From Rubrobacter_D sp963840835 (lineage in GTDB: Bacteria; Actinomycetota; Rubrobacteria; Rubrobacterales; Rubrobacteraceae), in NCBI GenBank assembly GCA_963840835.1, contig CAWJAM010000008.1, positions 1 to 64,000 of the forward strand: DNA of 64,000 nucleotides, in the 5' to 3' direction. This document shows, piece after piece, positions 24,613-32,365 of this stretch. Each line of letters starts with the position of its first letter. The stretch's first letter is position 1. Position numbers and translations under genes: made by a program. Below the pieces are notes generated by a model, which saw only the letters and a list, made by a program, of their open reading frames with translations, was not told the DNA's origin and ran no database searches.

Positions 24613-24780
24613 GCTTCAGGCTCCAAGAAGACTTCGGAGATGAGGTCTGATGCGGGCGTCTTGTAGGCCTTTGGAGATCGCTTCCCGAAGTGGACTCGCC
24701 CAGGTACGCAGGGCGTCCATAGACTACGAGCCTCGCTCCGAACCCTGCTGTTACCTGTAGCCTGATGCCTGTAGCCTCTC
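24610..24780. repeat. Family 2 heptad element between NDH-2 and the ferredoxin gene
   Basis: Heptads GCTTCAG-GCTCCAA start at the NDH-2 TAG stop; inverted heptads at about 24751-24780 (ACCTGTAGCCTGATGCCTG) form the other arm. The ~120 bases between show no other clear feature. The right arm encodes the last codons and the TAA stop of the ferredoxin. Confidence 0.7.
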
Positions 24781-25038
24781 TCGTGCCAGGTGACGCTCTA
24801 CTATCTCAGGCACGTCCTCACGCGTCACGCGCGTGTACCAGACATCGTCAGGGTAGATAAAGACGACGGGGCCCTCCTCGTGGCGGCGGGTACAGACGTT
24901 GCGGAGGATGGTGGAAGGCGGGATGCCGCGCCGGTCCACCTCTTCCCTGAAGACTTCGAGCAGTTCGGAGCCCCCTTTCGGGCCACAGCGTCCCTCGCCC
25001 GAGGTAGCGCACACGAATATCTGGCACAGTTTGCCCAC
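24751..25038 (-). CDS. Thioredoxin-like 2Fe-2S ferredoxin with a Cys3-His site
   Basis: 95-aa protein of the thioredoxin-fold [2Fe-2S] family (NuoE-C-terminal-like). Ligand candidates are Cys10 (IFVCATS), Cys18 (GRCGPKG), Cys49 and position 53 in NVCTRRHEEGP. In the usual family the last motif is CxxxC before the conserved GPVVxxYPDxxWY; here the fourth position is His53, giving three Cys and one His, as in mitoNEET-type clusters. Cys5 is an alternative ligand. The rest (GPVVFIYPDDVWYTRVTRED) is standard. The final residues ERLQASGYR are encoded by family 2 heptads. GTG start; no strong ribosome site. Confidence 0.75.
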   Translation of the reverse strand: MGKLCQIFVCATSGEGRCGPKGGSELLEVFREEVDRRGIPPSTILRNVCTRRHEEGPVVFIYPDDVWYTRVTREDVPEIVERHLARERLQASGYR

Positions 25039-25077
25039 GCCCAGATTCTATGCCGCAGCCGGGATAAATCCAATGGA

Positions 25078-25131
25078 GGCATCAGGTTTCAGGCTACAGG
25101 CCTGTAGCCTCGGTTTGCGAAGCAAACCGCT
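25078..25131. repeat. Family 2 heptads and hairpin at the malic enzyme stop
   Basis: GGCATCA-GGTTTCA-GGCTACA is followed at once by inverted CCTGTAG-CCT and a hairpin CGGTTTGC-GAA-GCAAACCG. The hairpin ends next to the minus-strand TGA stop (25132-25134) of the malic enzyme gene. Confidence 0.65.
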
Positions 25132-26577
25132 TCAGAAACTCGTTGCGGTCAGGCCGGTCTCCGGGCGCTCCTGTATACGCCTCGCCATCCCGGTCTCCTT
25201 CGCGCTCTCGGCGACCGCTTCGGCGACGGCTGGGGCGACCCGCTCGTCGAAGACGGAGGGGATGATGTAATCCTCGGAGAGGTCATCGCCCGGGATCACG
25301 CCGGCTATCGCCTCGGCAGCGGCGAGCTTCATCGGCTCGTCGATCTCGCGGGCGCGCACGTCCAGGGCGCCCCTGAAGATGCCAGGGAAACACAGAACGT
25401 TATTGATCTGGTTCGGGTAATCGCTGCGCCCCGTGGCGATGATCCTCGCCTTGCCCATCGCGATTTCGGGCCTGATCTCCGGGTCGGGGTTGGCCATGGC
25501 GAAGATTATGGGATCTGGGTTCATGCTCCCGACGTGATCCAGGCTCAGAACGTCGGGCGCGGAGAGGCCGAGGAAGAGGTCGGCCCCCGCGACGGCATCT
25601 GTGAGGTCGCCGGTCCTGCCCTCGGGGTTGGTGTTCGCGGCGAACCACCGCTTGGACTCGTTGAGGTCCTCGCGCCCCTCGTGGACGATGCCCTTGGAGT
25701 CGCAGCCGACGATGTTCTCAGCGCCAGCCGCCATGATGATCTTCGCGCAGGCCACCCCAGAGGCGCCCACGCCGTTGACAACGATGCGGAGGTCCTCGAC
25801 CTTCTTGCCGACGATCTTGAGGGAGTTGATCAGGGCCGCCATCACCACGACGGCGGTGCCGTGCTGGTCGTCGTGGAAGACGGGTATGTCGAGCTCTCGC
25901 TTGAGGCGATCTTCGATCTCGAAGCACCGCGGGGCGGAGATGTCCTCCAGGTTGATGCCGCCGAAGGCAGGCGCCAGATTCTTGACGGTCTCGACGATCG
26001 CGTCGGTGTCCTTGGTGTCGAGGCAGATCGGGAACGCGTCCACGTTGGCGAACTGCTTGAAGAGCGCAGCCTTCCCTTCCATGACCGGCATCGCCGCCCG
26101 CGGACCGATGTCCCCAAGCCCCAGAACGGCGCTGCCGTCCGAGACGACCGCGACCGTGTTGCGCTTGATGGTCAGGTTGAAGGCCCGATCGGGGTCGTTG
26201 GCTATCGCCCTGCAGACGCGGGCGACGCCGGGCGTGTAGACCATCGAGAGGTCGTCTCGGGTACGGATCTGGAGCTTGGATCGGACCTCGATCTTGCCCC
26301 CGATGTGCATCAGGAACGTCCTGTCGGAGACGTTGATGACCTCGACCTGCGGCAGATCCGCGACCACCTGGACCACGCTCTGGCCGTGCTCTGAGTCGCG
26401 GGCGTTGACGGTAATGTCGCGGACGGTCCTGTCCTGACTCATCCGAACGATGTCGACCGCGCCGATCATGCCGCCGGCGTCTCCGACCGCCGTCAAGATC
26501 TTTCCCAAAGCCCCCGCCTCGTGCGGAAACTCGACCCGCAACGTCATGCTGTAGCTCGCACTCGGTATGGATTCCAC
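25132..26577 (-). CDS. NAD(P)-dependent malic enzyme with N-terminal ACT domain
   Basis: Oxidatively decarboxylates malate to pyruvate. The 481-aa chain has an N-terminal ACT-like regulatory domain (MTLRVEFPHEAGALGKILTAV, residues ~11-90) followed by the malic enzyme core: MVYTPGVARVC, SDGSAVLGLGDIGPRAAMPVMEGK, the catalytic Lys region, PVFHDDQHGTAVVV, the Rossmann motif VVNGVGASGVACAK, and NNVLCFPGIFRGALD. The ACT domain suggests amino-acid or metabolite control. Start is GTG at 26577 with GAGAGG upstream. It is monocistronic, with family 1 element D behind its promoter region. Confidence 0.92.
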   Translation of the reverse strand: MESIPSASYSMTLRVEFPHEAGALGKILTAVGDAGGMIGAVDIVRMSQDRTVRDITVNARDSEHGQSVVQVVADLPQVEVINVSDRTFLMHIGGKIEVRSKLQIRTRDDLSMVYTPGVARVCRAIANDPDRAFNLTIKRNTVAVVSDGSAVLGLGDIGPRAAMPVMEGKAALFKQFANVDAFPICLDTKDTDAIVETVKNLAPAFGGINLEDISAPRCFEIEDRLKRELDIPVFHDDQHGTAVVVMAALINSLKIVGKKVEDLRIVVNGVGASGVACAKIIMAAGAENIVGCDSKGIVHEGREDLNESKRWFAANTNPEGRTGDLTDAVAGADLFLGLSAPDVLSLDHVGSMNPDPIIFAMANPDPEIRPEIAMGKARIIATGRSDYPNQINNVLCFPGIFRGALDVRAREIDEPMKLAAAEAIAGVIPGDDLSEDYIIPSVFDERVAPAVAEAVAESAKETGMARRIQERPETGLTATSF

Positions 26578-26633
26578 CCCTTAACCTCTCTCCCTAGTCA
26601 GCCCGCCCCACGCGAGGCACCTGTAATTGTATG

Positions 26634-26992
26634 TCAGCATGGCGCTTCGCGCCTTGTCAGCACGCTGCGGCCTACGGCCGGCCTCCGCTTGTCAGCACGC
26701 GTCGGGCCTTACGGCCTCGCTTGTCAGCAACGCTAAGGCCTTCGGCCTCGCGGTTGGCTTTTTGGGTTCAGGCCACGCTCTGCGGCGCGAGAGGTACTGT
26801 CGCCCACGGCGGTAGGGTTGTAAGCTCGTAGCCGCGCCCCGAGACGACTTCCTGACAAGGCGCCAAAGGCGAAGCCGAAGGCGCCGGGCTGACAAGCGAG
26901 GGCCGCTAGGCCCGATGCATGCTGACAAGCGGCGGCCGCAGGCCGCAGCGTGCTGACAAGCGGAGCGCGAAGCGCGTAGCGTGCTGACAAGC
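26634..26992 (-). repeat. Family 1 element D (reverse orientation)
   Basis: Three CTTGTCAGCA units in the left arm, three TGCTGACAAG units in the right arm plus a GGCTGACAAG variant, and the core on the minus strand at about 26745-26870, nearly identical to that of element C. Arm hairpins include GGCCTACGGCC, GGGCCGCTAGGCCC and GCGCGAAGCGCG. The right end meets the TAA stop of the next gene as TAAGCTTGTCAGC, one module earlier than in the other copies. Residual bases 26578-26633 show nothing clear. Confidence 0.85.
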
Positions 26993-27445
26993 TTAGATCG
27001 GCAAGTATCCCGGGTCTTCGGGAAGGTCGGTTCCGGGGAGGGCGTCGCGGCGGGCCAGGAACCACCTGCTTTTCTCTGTGCTGGGGCCAGACTCCATGGC
27101 GGCCTGTTCGAGGCCGGCCCGCAGCTCGTGCAGGAGCGGCGGTCTCTCGCCGTAGGAGACCATCTCGAGCTCGGTGGCGATGGCGGCATCGACAAACTCA
27201 CCCCAGCGGAGTGAGGCGGGCACGTCTGGCCCGGGTGGCGAGGCGAAGGCGTTCTTGATCTCATCCGGCAGCGGAGCTTGCGCCAGCATCGCGGCCCGCT
27301 CCTGGTCGTGGGCGCCACTCTGTTCTTCCAGGTAGCGGCGGGCCGCGAAGAGCAGCAGCCGCGAGGGGACGGTGCGTTTGTTCCAGGAGGCGGCGACCGC
27401 ATCCCAGTCTATAAAAGATCCAGCATACAGCTTCTGCAAGTCCAT
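26993..27445 (-). CDS. Hypothetical helical protein
   Basis: 150 aa, beginning MDLQKLYAGSFIDWDAVAAS, Ala/Glu/Leu rich and predicted mostly helical, with a Pro-rich C-terminus ending PEDPGYLPI. No signal peptide, membrane segment or cysteine cluster. I see no good ribosome site before the ATG at 27445, so the message may be leaderless or the start may differ. I do not recognise a family. It is isolated between two repeat elements. Confidence 0.5.
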   Translation of the reverse strand: MDLQKLYAGSFIDWDAVAASWNKRTVPSRLLLFAARRYLEEQSGAHDQERAAMLAQAPLPDEIKNAFASPPGPDVPASLRWGEFVDAAIATELEMVSYGERPPLLHELRAGLEQAAMESGPSTEKSRWFLARRDALPGTDLPEDPGYLPI

Positions 27446-27542
27446 AGCGGCATACTAACGCACCAGGCCAGGCGAAGCCCCAGACTGCCAGCACTCCCCC
27501 GCTACTCATGGATTCTCGAAGAGCCGCAAAGCGACCCTCTCA

Positions 27543-27604
27543 AATGCTTACGAGCGAGGGCCCTAAGGCCCGCAGCGTGCTGGCAAGCCTGCTTCGCAAG
27601 CTTG
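27543..27604. repeat. Short family 1 fragment at the penicillin-binding protein stop
   Basis: Contains GGGCCCTAAGGCCC and CCTGCTTCGCAAG hairpin modules joined by GTGCTGGCAAGC, a one-base variant of the family 1 unit. It abuts the minus-strand TAG stop of the PBP gene, which continues as CAAGCTTGCG. Confidence 0.6.
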
Positions 27605-29572
27605 CTAGAACCCGCTCGAGTAGCCACCTTCGAGGACGTCGAGGTCGTCCGTGTCCGCATCGGGGAAGTCGAGCTCGAGATCTCCTTGCGTGGCGGTGGC
27701 CATGTAAGCGGACCAGATGTCCATGGGCAGGGTCTCTCCGTTAGGCTCCTCGAGGCCGTGGACGCCGACCAGGGATCTCGTACCCTCGGGATAGCCGACC
27801 CAGACGGAGGTGCACAGCTGGGGCGTATAGCCGACGTACCAGGCGTCCGCGTAGTTGTCCGTGGTTCCGGTCTTGCCCGCGGAGGGACGGCCAATCTCCT
27901 CATCCAGGTCGTGGAACATGGTCGCCGTCCCGTCCTCGACCACTCCCCTCAAGACCTGGTTCGCGACCGCGGCATCGTTGCCCGTTAGCACGCGGCTTCC
28001 AGCGATCTCGTGGTCGAATTCCGTCTCGGACTGGCCGTAGCTATTCCTCTCGACGCTCTCGATGGAGTAAGGCTCGCGGTGGATGCCTCCACCGGCGAAG
28101 GTCGAGTATGCCGAGGCCATCTCTAGCGGGCTGACGCCCGTACCCAGGCCGCCTATAGCGGTCGATGGGTAGGGTTCCACGGGGCTCGTGATGCCGAGGT
28201 CTTCGGCCGTCTCGACGACGTCCTCGAGGCCCACGTCGGCGGCGAGCTGCACGAACACCGTGTTGTCCGATTCCGCCATGGCGTCAGAGACCGAGATCTC
28301 CCCCCGCTCTACGTAGTCGTAGTTGTTGATCTCGTAGTACTCGTCCTCGAAGTCGAAGGACAGCCCGCGAGATATGTAGGTGCTCTCGGGGGAGATCTCG
28401 TCCCTCAAGGCGGCGGCGAGCACGATGGGCTTGAAGGAGCTGCCGGGCTGGCGCCTGGCATCGAGGGCCAGGTTGAACTCGCCCTCCCGGCCCCCCAGAG
28501 CCCTTATTGCCCCGGTCTGGGGCTCCACGGTAACGACGGCCGCGGAAGGGTCATCCGGATGGGGTAGTACGCTCTCCGAGGTCTCAAAGGCCGCGTGCTG
28601 CAGGTCAGGGTCCATCGTCGTGTGGATTCTGAGTCCCCCGAGCTGCAAGGCCCGCGGCCCGAGTTTCTCTTCCACGTCGCGCCTGATCTTCTCGAGGAAC
28701 GGCGTGTACGCAGGGTCTTCGGGCGGCTGCTCGGGGGCGAACGTCAGGGGCGCTGCCACCGCCCGATCGCGCTCTTCGGGGGAGATCATACCCTGTTGTC
28801 GCATGAGCCCGAGGACGCTGTCTCTGCGCTCACGGGTTTGCTTGACGAGAACGTCGCCATCCCAGGTGACGTAGGCTGACGGGGCGTGGAGGAGACCGGC
28901 GAGGGTGGCCGCCTCCGAGAGGTCGAGGTCGCTGGCGTTCTTGCCAAAGTAGCGCTGCGCCGCCTCCTCCGCCCCGTAGGCGCCGTCCCCGAAGTACACC
29001 GTGTTCAAGTACGCTGTAAGGACCCCGTCCTTGGTGTGCTCGCGCTCGTACGTGAAGGCGAGCACAGCCTGGACGAAGCGCCGGCGAAAGGAGGTCTCCA
29101 AGCGCTCGTCCTCGGGAACGTAGAGGTTTTTCATCAGTTGCTCCGTAATCGTGGAACCGCCCTCCTGCACCTCCCAGGACCTCAGGTCGGTCCACGCCGC
29201 TCGGGCGAGCCCCTCGGGGTCAAAGCCGTAGTGGTCATAGAAGCGCTGGTCTTCGATCGCGACGACCGCCCGGGGGAGATGCCCGCCGAGACCATCGAAG
29301 CCGACGGTCTCGCGGCTTTCCACGACGGGAAATTCCCCGATCTTATGCCCGTCCACGTCGTAGACGTAGGAGTTCTCGGCAAGCTCGGGATAGGTCCGGT
29401 CGAGGTCGCCCTCGAACTCATTGACGACGAACAGGTACAGGCACGCGACGACAATAACGGCGGACACACCGAGGACCAGAACGAGGTTGAAGAGGGCGCG
29501 TAGTCCCCGCACGAAGCGTCCGCGCGGGCGCTTCTTCGCTGTCTTCGTGCTGGTTTCGAAGAAGTTATTCAC
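27605..29572 (-). CDS. Class A penicillin-binding protein
   Basis: 655-aa bifunctional peptidoglycan synthase. Order: basic cytosolic tail, membrane helix (about 28-50), GT51 glycosyltransferase with EDQRFYDHYGFD (catalytic Glu107) and GGSTITEQL (138-146, where Gln is usual in place of Glu144), then transpeptidase with SSFK (Ser378, Lys381), SDN (435-437) and KTG (567-569). All catalytic residues are present, so it should polymerise and cross-link glycan strands. The acidic tail after KTG is short and has no PASTA domain. GTG start with GGAGGG upstream. Monocistronic as seen. Confidence 0.93.
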   Translation of the reverse strand: MNNFFETSTKTAKKRPRGRFVRGLRALFNLVLVLGVSAVIVVACLYLFVVNEFEGDLDRTYPELAENSYVYDVDGHKIGEFPVVESRETVGFDGLGGHLPRAVVAIEDQRFYDHYGFDPEGLARAAWTDLRSWEVQEGGSTITEQLMKNLYVPEDERLETSFRRRFVQAVLAFTYEREHTKDGVLTAYLNTVYFGDGAYGAEEAAQRYFGKNASDLDLSEAATLAGLLHAPSAYVTWDGDVLVKQTRERRDSVLGLMRQQGMISPEERDRAVAAPLTFAPEQPPEDPAYTPFLEKIRRDVEEKLGPRALQLGGLRIHTTMDPDLQHAAFETSESVLPHPDDPSAAVVTVEPQTGAIRALGGREGEFNLALDARRQPGSSFKPIVLAAALRDEISPESTYISRGLSFDFEDEYYEINNYDYVERGEISVSDAMAESDNTVFVQLAADVGLEDVVETAEDLGITSPVEPYPSTAIGGLGTGVSPLEMASAYSTFAGGGIHREPYSIESVERNSYGQSETEFDHEIAGSRVLTGNDAAVANQVLRGVVEDGTATMFHDLDEEIGRPSAGKTGTTDNYADAWYVGYTPQLCTSVWVGYPEGTRSLVGVHGLEEPNGETLPMDIWSAYMATATQGDLELDFPDADTDDLDVLEGGYSSGF

Positions 29573-29648
29573 GGCCCTCCAGCCGTAGTCTACCCCAATC
29601 GGGTCCCTGGCGGAAAGCGCCCGGACGCGCAGATGTTAGGATGCGCCT

Positions 29649-29957
29649 ATGCCAGAGTTGGGCTGCACAGTCAGGCGCATCGGGGACTACGAGAGTCGCA
29701 CGGAGGAGTACGAAGTCGTCTACTCCGTAGGGCAGTCGTCGCCCCACGGGTTGCAGATCAAGTATCAGGCTGCGCGGGCCTACGAGATAAACGCCGCCCT
29801 CGACACCGCGGTCGAGTCGGCAAGAGAGGCCATCGCCGAGGACGATCCAGACCAGAGGGGCCCGACGGACGAAGCCCTCTCCAAATTCTCATGGCGCGCG
29901 ATCCAATCCGCCAAGTACGAAGAGGGCGAATGGACATCCTCCAGCCTGCAGTACTGA
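29649..29957 (+). CDS. Hypothetical 102-aa protein
   Basis: Begins MPELGCTVRRIGDYESRTEE and ends EEGEWTSSSLQY; mixed charge, no membrane segment. The pattern of EYEVVYSVGQSSPHGLQIKYQ suggests a small beta-rich fold followed by helices. The TTAGGATGC about 10 bases upstream could be a -10 of a nearly leaderless message; there is no ribosome site. I recognise no family. The TGA stop is followed directly by family 1 element E. Confidence 0.5.
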   Translation: MPELGCTVRRIGDYESRTEEYEVVYSVGQSSPHGLQIKYQAARAYEINAALDTAVESAREAIAEDDPDQRGPTDEALSKFSWRAIQSAKYEEGEWTSSSLQY

Positions 29958-30294
29958 CCAGCACGGCGCTTCGCGCCTTGTCAGCACGCTCCCTTCGGTC
30001 GCTTGTCGGCACGCTCGGGCTGACGCCCTCGCTTGTCAGCAACGCTTCGCCCTCCGGGCTCGCTTTCAGCTTCTTGGTTCAGGCCTAGCTCTACGGCGTG
30101 CAACGAACCGCTGCCCAAGGCGGTAGGGTTCTACGCTCGTAGAGGCGCCCCCAGACGACTTCCTGACAAGGCGCCAAAGGCGAAGCCGAAGGCGCCGGGC
30201 TGACAAGCGAGGGCCGCTAGGCCCGATGCATGCTGACAAGCGGCGGCCGCAGGCCGCAGCGTGCTGACAAGCGGAGCCCGAAGGGCGTAGCGTG
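29958..30294 (-). repeat. Family 1 element E (reverse orientation)
   Basis: Two CTTGTCAGCA units plus a CTTGTCGGCA variant on the left, two TGCTGACAAG units plus a GGCTGACAAG variant on the right, and the core on the minus strand at about 30050-30170. Core hairpins CTACG-AG-CGTAG and ACCGC...GCGGT are clear. It fills the gap between convergent genes; the hisA TAG stop continues as CACGCTACG, and the left boundary follows the plus-strand TGA stop by 2 bases. Confidence 0.85.
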
Positions 30295-31020
30295 CTACAA
30301 AGAGATGAGCTCTCTGAGGGTGACCCGACCCTCGTAGAGGGCTGTGCCGACCACGGCGCCGATCACGCCGGGCGTCATGGAGAGCGCAGCCACATCATCA
30401 GTCCCGCGGACGCCCCCGCTGGCCACTGTGGGGATTATTCTGGCTACGTCCGCTGTGCCTTCGAGGGCGGCACCCGTGTCCATGCCATCGCGGGCCACGT
30501 CCGTGAACAGGACGGAGGCGACGCCGTCGGCGGCCAACTCTTCCGAGAGGTCGAGGACGGAGACTCCGCTCGACTCGAGCCAGCCGTGCGTCGTCACGAT
30601 TCCTTCGCGAGCATCGACGGCGACGACGAGAGAACCGCCAGCCTCCTCTACCGCCCTGAGCCGAAGCTCTCTGTCCCCGACCGCGGCAGTCCCCATCACG
30701 ACGCGATTCGCGCCAACGTCCAGGGCGGCGCGCAGGTCTTCGAGGGTCCTGATGCCGCCCCCCACCTGGAGTGGCACGTCCACGGCGCTCGCGATGCGCG
30801 CTATCAGGCCGAGCTGGACTGGCGTTCCAGATTCGGCGCCGTCCAGGTCCACGATGTGGATCGCCGCGGCCCCCTGACGCTCCCACTCGCGGGCGCGCGC
30901 GACCGGGTCGGCGTCGTACTCCTTGCTGCGGCCGAAATCCCCCTGCTTGAGCCGCACGCATTTTCCGCCGCGCAGGTCGATGGCCGGATAGACGATGAAG
31001 GAGCTGTCCTGCACCGCCAT
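30295..31020 (-). CDS. hisA: ProFAR isomerase
   Basis: Phosphoribosylformimino-AICAR-phosphate isomerase, 241 aa, a half-barrel-repeat TIM barrel in histidine synthesis. The catalytic Asp of half 1 is in YPAIDLRGGKCVRL; half 2 Asp is in FTDVARDGMDTG. Phosphate loops are QVGGGIRTLEDL and ASGGVRGTDDV. In many actinobacteria the enzyme is bifunctional with TrpF (PriA); that cannot be decided here. The ATG at 31020 overlaps the stop of the acetyltransferase gene (ATGA). Last gene of the his operon in this window; hisF and hisI/E are not here. Confidence 0.94.
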   Translation of the reverse strand: MAVQDSSFIVYPAIDLRGGKCVRLKQGDFGRSKEYDADPVARAREWERQGAAAIHIVDLDGAESGTPVQLGLIARIASAVDVPLQVGGGIRTLEDLRAALDVGANRVVMGTAAVGDRELRLRAVEEAGGSLVVAVDAREGIVTTHGWLESSGVSVLDLSEELAADGVASVLFTDVARDGMDTGAALEGTADVARIIPTVASGGVRGTDDVAALSMTPGVIGAVVGTALYEGRVTLRELISL

Positions 31021-31534
31021 CAGGGCGTGGGCCCGAGTTCGGGTGGTTGCGGCGGACCGTGCCTCGACCACCACTCCTCAGCGGTCACGCCCATGAGGAT
31101 GTCCTCCCAGAAGCGGCCGCGCGACCAGTGGTTCTCCCTGCGGCGCCCCTCCAGGACGAATCCGAGTTTCTCGTACATGGCCAGCGCTCTGGCGTTGTAC
31201 TCGAAGAGGTCGAGGTTGATCTTGTGGTACCCGAGGACGGCGAAAGCGTAGTCCAGAAGCAGGGTGCTCGCCTCAGTGCCGTAGCCCCGATCCAGGTAAG
31301 CGGGGTCCCCGATCATGATCCCGAATGTCGCCGAGCGGCTCGGCAGATTCTCTCCCCGGCCTCGAAGCGGCGCTGGAGCCGGTCGAGGTTCTCGGGCATC
31401 CCGAGTTCGCCGTAGTGGAGGCTGATCTCCGGCTCGAAAAATAGCTCCTGGTAGCGCGAAAGATCCCCCCTCTCTAACGGACGCAGCCTGACGCGGGATC
31501 CGCGCAGTAGGGCCCGGCCTCCTTCTGTTGCCAC
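31020..31534 (-). pseudogene. RimJ/RimL-type GNAT acetyltransferase, one frameshift
   Basis: N-terminal part (RGSRVRLRPLERGDLSRYQELF) from the GTG at 31534 shifts frame near 31350-31356; the other frame continues FGIMIGDPAYLDRGYGTEAS, with the RGYGTEA acetyl-CoA loop and NARALAMYEKLGF. Deleting a GA dinucleotide (GAGAGAAT to GAGAAT) joins them into about 171 codons. It sits between hisH and hisA with ATGA-type contacts, so it belongs to the his operon although it is not a histidine enzyme. Broken by sequencing error or real mutation; family assignment itself is secure. Confidence 0.8.
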
Positions 31535-31535
31535 T

Positions 31536-32162
31536 CTACGCCCCCGCCCACGTCAGGAAGTTCTCGTACAGCTTGAGTCCGGCCCCGCTACTCTTCTCCG
31601 GATGGAACTGGACGGCAACCAGGTTCTCCCTACCGGCCGCCGAGCAAAAAAGCACGCCGTACTCCGTCTCGCCGATAAGGTCGCGTACCTTTGTTGGCTC
31701 GGGATAATAGGAGTGAACGAAATAGAACGCCTCTCCACCGAGCCCATCGAGAACCGGATGCTCCCGCACCAGAGACACCTCGTTCCACCCGATGTGCGGC
31801 ACCTTGAGCCTGTCACCCCCGAAGCGAACCACTTCCCCCGGCATAAGACCAAGCCCATCCACGCCCGGCGACTCCGAAGACGCCTCGAATACCACCTGCA
31901 GCGCGACGCAGACCCCGAGAAAGGGCTTCCCCAACCGGAACGTCTCCTTGCAAGCCTCATCCATGCCCCGCTCCCGCAGTTTCCTCATGCAATCCCCGAA
32001 AGCACCTACGCCAGGCAACACCACGGCGTCGGCGGCGATAACCCGCTCAGGGTCCGGCGTAAGGTCCACCTTCGCCCCCACCTTCTCCAGCGCCCGCGTC
32101 ACGGAGAGTGTGTTCCCCGCGTCGTAGTCGACAACCGCGACTTGTATTGAGGCATTAGGCAT
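31536..32162 (-). CDS. hisH: Imidazole glycerol phosphate synthase, glutaminase subunit
   Basis: Class I glutamine amidotransferase (208 aa) that supplies ammonia to HisF. The triad is Cys85 (FLGVCVALQ, where CLGxQ is usual), His187 and Glu189 (QFHPEKS); the oxyanion PGVGAF and the WNEV segment are present. The start codon is unusual: ATG at 32160-32162 lies within tandem heptads of a family 2 element, so the first four codons and the whole upstream region are repeat sequence with no ribosome site. HisF is not in the window. It is followed within one base by the acetyltransferase. Confidence 0.9.
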   Translation of the reverse strand: MPNASIQVAVVDYDAGNTLSVTRALEKVGAKVDLTPDPERVIAADAVVLPGVGAFGDCMRKLRERGMDEACKETFRLGKPFLGVCVALQVVFEASSESPGVDGLGLMPGEVVRFGGDRLKVPHIGWNEVSLVREHPVLDGLGGEAFYFVHSYYPEPTKVRDLIGETEYGVLFCSAAGRENLVAVQFHPEKSSGAGLKLYENFLTWAGA

Positions 32163-32365
32163 TAGGCATCAGGCTACAGGTTACAGGTTTCAGCCTCCGG
32201 TTCGACTCTTCGTCGCCCCGGCTCGGCGACGCCGGAGCACCTGATATAGGTACCGCGTTTCGGGGAGGGCTTAGGCGGATGAGAGGCTGCGCGGCCCACC
32301 CCTCACCTGATGCCTGAAACCTGATGCCTGAAACCTGATGCCTGTAGCCTGTAGCCTGAAACCTA
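32151..32365. repeat. Family 2 heptad element between hisB and hisH
   Basis: Best family 2 copy. On the hisH side six heptads lie in register at 32151-32192 (GGCATTA, GGCATTA, GGCATCA, GGCTACA, GGTTACA, GGTTTCA). On the hisB side eight inverted heptads lie in register at 32306-32361 (CCTGATG, CCTGAAA, CCTGATG, CCTGAAA, CCTGATG, CCTGTAG, CCTGTAG, CCTGAAA) and run into the hisB TAG stop. About 110 bases with GC-rich hairpins (GCCCCGGCTCGGCGACGCCGG region) separate the arms. Confidence 0.85.

Noticed and set aside
20553..30294. CRISPR array
   Set aside because: Unit spacing is irregular, units are inverted about a core, and the intervening sequences are palindromes rather than unique spacers; no cas gene is present.
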